From: Sphingomonas sp. R-74633
GTDB lineage: Bacteria; Pseudomonadota; Alphaproteobacteria; Sphingomonadales; Sphingomonadaceae
DNA: 64,000 nt
Reading direction: 5' to 3'
Assembly: GCF_013416555.1 (NCBI RefSeq)
Contig: NZ_JACCFG010000001.1
Location: forward strand, 1 to 64,000
Made by a program: the position numbers and the translations under genes. The notes beneath the pieces are model-generated. The model was not told where the DNA came from, made no database searches, and was given only the letters and a program-made list of their open reading frames with translations. Shown piece after piece: positions 1 through 9,000 of this stretch (within the stretch, counting starts at the first letter, position 1; the number at the start of each line of letters is the position of its first letter).

Positions 1-3000
1 CGTTGGCGAAGGTGCCGCTCAGCGCGTTCGCCTGGACGATCGTGTAGAGCTGGTTGAACCGGTAGTCGCTTGCCGCCGCGGTCAGCGCGTTGACTGCCAC
101 CGTGCCGCCCGAGAGCGTCGCGGTGCCGTTCACTCGGATCGAGTCCGAGGTGAAGTTGAGGCTCTGGCCGCCAAAGTCGAACAGGAGCGAGCCGCCGGTC
201 GCAACCAGGCTGCCCACGGTGAACGACCCGATCGGGTTGATCGCGCCGAACTGGCCCGTTGCCAGGCCGCCCGGCGAGAAGGTCCCTGAATTGAGCGTCA
301 GCGCGCCGCCCAGCGTGCCCGAGCCGATCAGCGCGCCGCCCTGGACGCGGATGCCGCCCTGCGAGGAGCCCGAGAAGGCCAGCGTGCCCGCCGAGACGTC
401 GAAGCGCCCGGTGGTGGCGAAGGTGCCGGCCAGCGTCAGCGTGCCCGCGCCCTGCTTGTCGAGCGAGCCCGAGCCGGTGATCGCCCCGCCGAACGCCGAA
501 TTGCCTGCACCCGAGAGCGTCAGGCGGCCGGTGCCGAGCGCCAGCGTGCCGGTGCCGGCCAGGCTGGCGACGGTCTCGTTGTACGTGGCGAGGTCGAAGG
601 TCGCGCCCGTTGCGATGCCGAGCGTCGCGGTGTCGGCGAGACGGTCGCTGGCACCCAGACGCAGCGTGCCGCCCTGGACGGTGACAGCGTTCGCCGCCGC
701 AGTGCCGGTGAGCGTCGAAATGCCGCCCATGTTGACCAGCGTGCCCGCACCCAGGTTCGCGTTCACCGTCGCGGCGGTGAGCTGATACTGGGCGGCAGTC
801 AGCGTGCCGGTACCGGCCAGCGTGCCGCCCAGCGCCAGCGCGCCGACCGTGTCGCTGTTGGCACCAAGGTTGAGCGTCGCGCCGGTCGAGACCGAAACCA
901 CCGCGCTATCCGCCAGACGGTTCGCCGCACCCAGCGTCAGCGTGCCCGCCTGGACCTGCACCGCAGTGGAGGCCGAGCTGCCGTTGAGCACCGAGGTGCC
1001 GCCGAGCTGGAACAGGTTGCCCGCGCCCAGATTGGCATTCACGCTCGCGCCGGTCAGGTCGTATTCCGCAGCGGTCAGCGTGCCGGTGCCGGCAAGCGTG
1101 CCGTTCAGGCCAAGCGCGCCGACTATGTCGTTGAAGGCGCCCAGGTTGAGCGTCGCGCCCGAAGCGACCAGCACGGTGGCATTGTCGGCGAGGCGGTTTG
1201 CCGCACCCAGCGCCAGCGTGCCGGCCTGGACCGAGACATTGCCTGCCGCGGTGCCGTTCAGCGTCGAGATGCCGCCCAGGTTGAACAGCGTGCCGCCGCC
1301 GAGGCTGGCGTTCACCGTCGCAGCGGTCAACTGATACTGGCTCGCCGTCAGCGTGCCCGTGCCCGCCAGCGTGCCGCTCAGGCCCAGCGTGCCGACCGTG
1401 TCGTTGAACGCGCCGATATCGAGCGTTGCACCCGTGGAGGCAGTCACCAGGGCAGTGTCGGCGAGGCGGTTCGACCCGCCGAGCGCCAGCGTGCCGCCGG
1501 CAACCGCGACGTCGCCGCCTTCCGTGCCGTTCAGGACCAGCGTGCCGGCCTGGACAACCAGCCCGCCCGCCGCATTGCCGTTCAGCGCCGAGGTGCCGCC
1601 CAGGTTGAAGACGGTGCCGGTGCCGAGGTTGGCGTCCACCGTCGCGCCCGTCAGCTGATACTGGCTGGCGGTGAGGGTGCCGGTGCCGGCCAGCGTGCCG
1701 TTCAGGCCCAGCGTGCCGATCGTGTCGTTGAACGTGGCGAGGTCGAGCGTAGCGCCCGAAGCGACCACCACCGTCGCGGTGTCGGCCAGGCGGTTCGCCG
1801 CCCCGAGGCGCAGCGTGCCGACATTGACCGAGACATTGCCTGCCGAGGTGCCGTTCAGCACTGAGGTGCCGCTGGCGTTGATCAGCGTGCCGGCGACATT
1901 GCCGTTCACTACCGCGCCATCGAGCTGGATGGCGGCGGCGGTCAGCGTGCCGGTGCCGTTCAGCGTGCCGGCAATTGCCGCGGTGCCCACCGTGTCGTTG
2001 AATGCACCGAGGTCGAGCGTCGCGCCCGAGAGCACCAGGACCGCCGCATTGTTCGCCAGGCGATCCGAGCCGCCCAGCGCCAGCGTGCCGGCCTGGACCT
2101 GCACATCGGTGGCTGCCGAAGTGCCGTTGAGCACCGAGGTACCGCCGAGCTGGAACAGCGTGCCGGCGCCGAGGTTGCCGTTCACGACCGCGTCATTGAG
2201 GTCATATTCGGTGGCGGTCAGCGTGCCGGTGCCGTTCAGTGTGCCGCGCAACACGGCAATGGCCACCGTATCGCTGTTGCCCTGCAGATCGAGCGTGCCG
2301 CCAGCCTGAACGGTCAGCGCCGATGCATCGGCCAGCACGTTCGACGCGCCCAGCGTCAGCGTGCCACCGACATTGGTGAAGCCGGTATAGCTGTTCGCGC
2401 CGCTCAACGTGAGGCCCGCGCCGCTGAAGATGACCAGGCCGCCGCCATTGCCGGTGATCGTGCCACCGAAGCTGCTCGTGCCCGAGGTGATCGCGATCGC
2501 GTTGGCGCCCAGATCGACGGTGCCGGTGCCGGCCAGGTTGCCGATCGCCTCGTCGTTGAGCAGCTGGAACGTGCCCGGCGCCGCAACGGTCACCAGTGCG
2601 GTGTCGCTGATCGCGCTGCCGCCCGAGGCGGCGAGCGTGCCGCCGTTCACCGTCCAGGCCGTGACGTCGGTGGTGCTGCTGAGCGTCCAGGTGCCGGTAC
2701 CCGACTTGGTCGCGCTGGCGATGTTGGAGATCGCGCCCAGCGTCGCCGTGCCCGTGCCGGTCAGTGCCAGCGTGTTGACGCCCGCGCCGCCGTCCAGCGT
2801 GCCGCTCACGGTCGCGCTGGTGTCGAGCATGATCGCGTCCGCGCCCGCGCCGCCGTAATAGCCGCCATTCAGCGTGCCGGCGATGTTGATCGCACGGTCG
2901 CCATTGCCGAATGAGAAGATCCGGTCGGTGGTCGAGCCGGCTTCCAGGTTGACCGTGATCAGGTCGGCGCTGTCGAGATACATGCCGGCATAGCCGCCGG

Positions 3001-6000
3001 TGATCGTGCCGCCCGACTGGTTGGTGAAGGTGCCGCCGGCGCTGGTCCACACGCCCACGCCATTGCCGTTGGCGGTGATGCTGCCCGAGTTGGTGACAGT
3101 GCCGCCGCCGCCCAGATAGACCGCGGTATCGCCGGTCGAGGTGATGCTGCCCGCGTTGGTTACGCTCGAGCCCGCGCCATAGGCGGCGATCACCGTGCCG
3201 GCGCTGGTGATCAGGCCGCCGGCATTGTTGGTGATCGCGGCGACCCCGTTGCCTGCATAAATGGCCTGCGAGCCGGCCAGCGACTGGATCGTGCCCGAAT
3301 TGTCGATCGTGCCGCCATTGCCGAGATACACCGTCTGATAGGCGTTGCCGGTGAGCGTGCCACCTGCCCGGTTGATCAGCTGAGCGTTGGTGCTGTTGGT
3401 CGACAGCGCGCGGTTGCCGGTGATGCTGCCGCTATTGTCGACCAGCGCATTGGCGCCGGTCATGAAGATCGCGTCGCCATTGCCGGTGATCGCGCCAAGG
3501 TTGAACACGCTCTGGCCCGCGCCCGAGCCGCTCACCGCGGAAGTGCTGCTGGTCAGGCTGCCAGTCGCGGTGACGGTGAGGCTGCTTGCGCCATTGCCGA
3601 GGTCCACGCTGGTTGCCGAGCCGGTATTGGTCGCCCCGCTGATCGCGACGTTCGATGCGTCGGCGATCACGATCGAGCCGTTGAAGCTGTTGGTGCCCGC
3701 GAAGGTCAGCACGTTGCCTGTTGCCAGCCCGCTCACATTCACAAAGCCGTTGCCGGAAATGTCCTGCGAGACCGTGCCGCTATAGGCCTGCTGATAGGCG
3801 AGGGTGCCGTTGTTGACGATCGCCGAGCCCGAGATCGTGTCGCTGGCGCCCTGGAGCGTCGCACCCGAATTGATCGTGGTGCTGCCCAGCCAGTTGTTGG
3901 CGGTGTTGGTCAGGACGATCGTGCCCTGGCCGCCGATCACCAAGTCCTGCGTCGGATCCACACCCGCCGCGCCGCTGGTGGTGATCGCGCCGGTCAGCGT
4001 GGCGATTACGCCCGCATCGGCGTTCAGCGTCGACGGATTGGCCGAGGACGGGGTGACCACCTCGAGGCTGATGTTGTTGGCATAGGTGCCGGTCGCGCCG
4101 AACGTCGCGGTCGGGTCGATCATGTGGATCGTGCCCGTGCCGAACGCGCCGGCGGTGTTCGCCCGGATCGAGCCGCCATTGACGTAGATGTCGCCGGTCA
4201 GGGCGCCGGTGCCGTCGAAGGTGATCGTGCCGGCGGGCATCCCGCCCACGCCGGCATAGATCGCCTGGTTCGGATCGCTGACCGGGCCGGTCAGGTACAT
4301 GTCACCCGAGACGAGGCCGATGCTCTCGAAGCCGGTGAAGTTCGAGAGGCTGACATTGTAGCTCGAGCCGGCGCCGAAATCGGCGAACAGCTTGTCGTTG
4401 CCCGCGCCGCCATCGACCAGGCCGAGGATATTGCCGCCGATATAGGTGAAGCTGTCGTCTCCATCGCCCAGATTGGCGCCGTAGATCGAGCCGCCGCGCA
4501 GGACGACATTGTCGATGCCCGCGCCCGAGCTGGCGTCGTAATTGCCATAGACCACGCCCGACAGGTCGATGTTGCGCGTGCCGTTGCCGGTCGAGACGAT
4601 GCCGCCATACATGTACGAGCCGGTTTCGTTGGTCATGTTGACCGTGCCGTCACCCGAAAGCAGCGCCGCGCCGGTGCCGCCGACGAGCGAGCCGCCATTA
4701 TGGTTGGTGATCGTCGAGGTCACGCCGCCGGCGGTGTCGATCGCGATGCCGTAGCCGCTATTGCCCTGGAGCGTGCCCGAGTTCTCGATCGTGGCCGCGC
4801 CGCCCGAGATGTTCACGCCATTGGCGCCGCCGACGATGATGCCGGTGGTGTTGCCGTTGACATAACCACCGACGTTGGTGACCGCGCCGCCCGCGGTGAA
4901 ATGGACGCCGTCGCCGGTGTTGAGGTTGGCATTGGTCTGCCAATATGCGGTGGCGTTGTCGCCGGCAGTGCCCGCGACGATGACGCCCGTGTTGTTCACC
5001 GTCTGATAGGCGTCGCTGCCCACCACGCCGTTGACCTCGCCGGCGATGACGCCGGCATTGGTGAGCGTGGTGCCATAGGCCTGCAGCGTGACGCCGTTGC
5101 CCGCCGCGATGATCCGGCCGCCGGCCTGGTTGTCGACGGTGCCGCCATTGGTGATCACGCCGTCAAAGCCGCTGCCGGCCGACTTGATCAGGCCGGCATT
5201 GGTCACGCTACCGCCGGCGTAGGCGGCCACGGCATAGGCGTCGTGGGCGATCAGCTGGCCGCCGGCATTGACGGTCAGGCTCGCGCCGGCATCGTTGAGC
5301 GTCACGCCCGTGCCGGTCATTTCGAGCGTCGCGCTGCCACCAACCACCAGGTTGCTGCCGGTCACGTTCCAGCCGCCGTCGGTGGCCAGCTGAGTGCCGG
5401 TCAGCGTCAGCGTGTCGCCACCGTTCAGGCTGTGGCTCTCGAAGCCGGTGAGGGTCGAGAGATCGAGCGTCGTCGGCGCGAAGACGCTCGCGGTGAACTG
5501 GTCGCGGCCGGTGCCGGCATCGATGCTGGTGAAGCTGCCGCCATACCAGTTGAGCGTGTCGTCGCCGTTGCCGAGCGCGATCGCGCCGTTGGTGACGGAG
5601 CCGCTGAAGAGGTTGACCGTATCGTTGGTGTTGAGCCCGGCCATGTAGATTGCATAGGTGCCGCCGGTGATCGTGCCGCTGTTGTTGACGGTCGTCGCGG
5701 TCATGCCGCCCGAGGCGACGCCGTAATTGCCGCCGACGATCGTCGCGCCGGCACCGTTGTTGAGGAAGCCGCCGTTGAAGACGACGCCGTTGCCGCTGGC
5801 GTTCTCCGTGAAGCCGCCCGAGGTGCCGCCCGAAAGCGTGCCCGCGCCGATGAAGCCGCTATTGTTGATGTTCGCGGTGGTGGCGGACAGGACGCCCCAG
5901 CCCTGGCCGATGATCTGGCCGTCCGACTGGTTGGTGATCGTCGCGTTGCCGTTCTGGAAATAGACGCCGCGGCTGCCGGCGGCGGTGCCGACGATGCGGC

Positions 6001-9000
6001 CCCCATTGTCGATCGACACGTTGCCGGTGGTGTTGACCCAGACGCCGGCGGGGGTGCCCGTGATCAGCGCGCCCGACCGGCTGGTGAGCGAGCCCGCGGC
6101 GCCGCTGTTGAAGCTCACGCCATAGCCCTGCGTCGTGCTGGAGCCGCCGCTGATCGTGCCATCGTTGGTCAGCACCTGGCCCGTGCCGCTCACGCTCAGG
6201 CCGGTGCCGGTCGTGGCGGTGATCGTGCCGCCATTGCCCAGCTGCAGCGCGCCGGTCGCGCTGATGCCGCTGGCGCCGGTGATCGTGGCGCCAAACTGGT
6301 TGACGACGGTGCCGGAGCTCATCGAGACGGCGGTGCCGCTGCTGAGGGTGTAGCTGTCGGCCGTCGAATTATAGGTCGCCGCGGCGACCAGGCCGCTGTT
6401 GTTGAGCGTGCCCCCAGCCTGCAGGGTCGCGCCCCCGGAGAAGCCGAAGATGCGGCCGCTGCTGTTGTTGGTGATCGTGGTGGCGGCTTCGACGCCGAAA
6501 TACTGGTTGCCCGCGATCGCGCCCGAATTGGTCACGCTGCCGCCGGCGGTGAGGAACACGCCGTCCCAGCCGCCAGTGATCTGGCCGCCGGCGTTGTTGG
6601 TGATCGTGCCTGCGCCGCCCGAGGTGTAGACGCCGTTGGTCCGCACGGTCGAGTTCGAGCCGAGCGCGACGCCGAGGATCTGGCCGCTGTTGATGACGGT
6701 CAGCGCCGCGGTCGAAGTGATCGCGTTGGTGTCGCTGCCGCTGCCGCCCAGGAACGAACCGCGGATCACGCCGCCGAACTGGTTGTTGATCGAGCCACCC
6801 GCGGCCTGGATGCCGTTGCCGCCGCCCGCGACCAGCGAGCCGCTGGTGCCGCCCGAGAGCGTGCCCGCCGCGATCGTGCCGCTGTTGGTGATGTTGACCG
6901 TGCTGCCGGTCGCGACGCCGTTGCTGCGGCCGACGATCAGGCCACTATTGGTCAGCGTCAGCGCGGCCGAACCGCCCATGCCGATGCCGTTGCCGCCGCC
7001 GGCATTGCCCTGGCCGATGATCCGGCCGGTGGCGTTGTTGGTGACGGTCAGCGCGCCCGAGCCGCCCTGGTTTTCGATCGCGTTGTAGAGGTTGCCGCTG
7101 ATCAGGCCGTAATTGTTGACGGTCAGCAGGCCGGTGGCGACCACACCGCCCGAGGCGACATGGTTGATGCCGCCATTCTGGCCGCTGATCGTCGCGGTCG
7201 AGTTGTTGACCGAGCCGTTGTTGATCGTGGTGGTGCCGCTGGTCGCTACCACGCCGATGCCGGCGCCGTAGCCGCTATCGCCGCCGGTGCCGGTGTTGGT
7301 GATCGAGCCGAAATTATCGACGCCGTCGCCCACGCCACCGAGGCGGACGCCGAGATACTGGCCGCCCGCGACCGAGCCGGTGAGGCCGACGCGCAGGACG
7401 TTGCCCGCACCGGCCAGCGTCACGGCGCTGACTGCCGCGCCGCTGCGGCTACCGGTCAGCGTGACCTGGCCGCCGGTGGCCGAATCCACGGTGAGCGTGC
7501 CGGTGTTGGTGATCGCGCCGCTCAGCGAGACGGTGCCGAGCGCCTGGACATTGCCTGCGCCGCTGATCGCGCTGGTGAAGTCGTAATTGTCGTTGCGGTT
7601 GAAGATCAGCGTACCGCCCGCATCGACGCTGATCGCGCCGGTGATGCGACCGTTGGAGCCGCCGTTGCCCACCTGGAGGCTGCCGCCGGCGACGGTGGTG
7701 CCGCCAGTATAGGTGTTGAACCCGGTCAGCGTGACCTGGCCGCCTTCAACGCGCAGCGCGCCGGTACCCGAGATCACCGTGCCGCTCGAGCTGGCGCCCG
7801 ACTGGACATAGGTGAGCGTGCCGTTGTTGGTGATGCTGCCGCCCGAGATCGCGCTGGTCGAGCCGCGCACGGTCACGCCCAAGTCGATCGTCGTGATGCC
7901 GGTCCAGCTGTTGCCGGTGCCGGTGAGGTTGAACAGGCTGTTTGCAATGCCGGTAAAGGTCACGGCCTGCGAGGTGCCGATCGCCTGGCCGGCGGCGTTG
8001 GTGCCGCTGCCCGAGGTGATGCTGCCGCTCAGGATGGCGTTGCCGCCGAACAGATTCTCGAACACGGCCGGCTGGCCGTTCAGCACCGCCGGAACGTCGA
8101 GTACGAAGTTGTTGGCATAGGCGCCCGAGGCGGCGAACTGGACGTTCGACGAGAGCAGGTGGACGACCGCGCTGCCGAACGCGCCGGCGCCATTGGCGCG
8201 CACGATTCCGCCATTCGCATTAATCGTGCCGATGCCGCTGGTGCCCTGGAACAGCAGCGTGCCGCCATTGGAATTGACGGTGATGCCGGACACGGCCGCC
8301 GCGCCGGAGAGCCGCCAGATGCCGCTGTCGAGCTTGGTGATCGTCTCGGCGCCGGTCGAGGTGGCGAGCGCGAATTCGCCCTGCTGCGCGCCGGTGCCGG
8401 TGCCGCGCAGCTGCAGCGTGTCGTTGCCGGTGCCGAGGTCAACCGCACCGAAGGCGGCGGCGGCGAGCGTACCGCTGTTCTGCAGCGTCACGGTACCGGT
8501 CGCGCCGGTCACCGCATCGGGGTAGCTCTGCGTGATCGCGCCGGGATTGGTCTGGCCGGTATAGATCGCCAGAATGTCGTTGCCGCTGCCGCCGGTGATG
8601 TTGCCGGTGGTCGAGCCGGCGAACAGGTTGATCGTGGCGCCGGCGTTGCCGACGGTCACGCCGTTGCCGCCCGCGCTGGTCGCAGTGCCGTAATTGTTGA
8701 AGGTACCCCCGACGCCGCCGATCCCGACCGCGACGCCGCCGATGCCGCCATTGCCGCCGGCCAGCGTGCCGCCCGCCGCGTTGGTGACGGTGCCGCCGCC
8801 GTTCATGTAGATCGCGGCATAGGTTCCCTGCGAGATCGTGCCCGCGTTGAGGATATTGGAGAGGCCGCCGACATTGACGCCGTCATAGTTCGGCGTGCCG
8901 ATGCCGAAGCCGTTGATCGTGCCGGTGTTGACCAGCGTCAGCGCGCCGCTGGTGATGATGCCGCCCGCCGGGCCTTCGATCAGGCCGCTATTGGTGATGC

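Noticed and set aside
543..2350. Regular repeats taken for a CRISPR or satellite array
   Set aside because: The repeats are about 273 bp, in frame, degenerate and coding, with no unique spacers of constant length.
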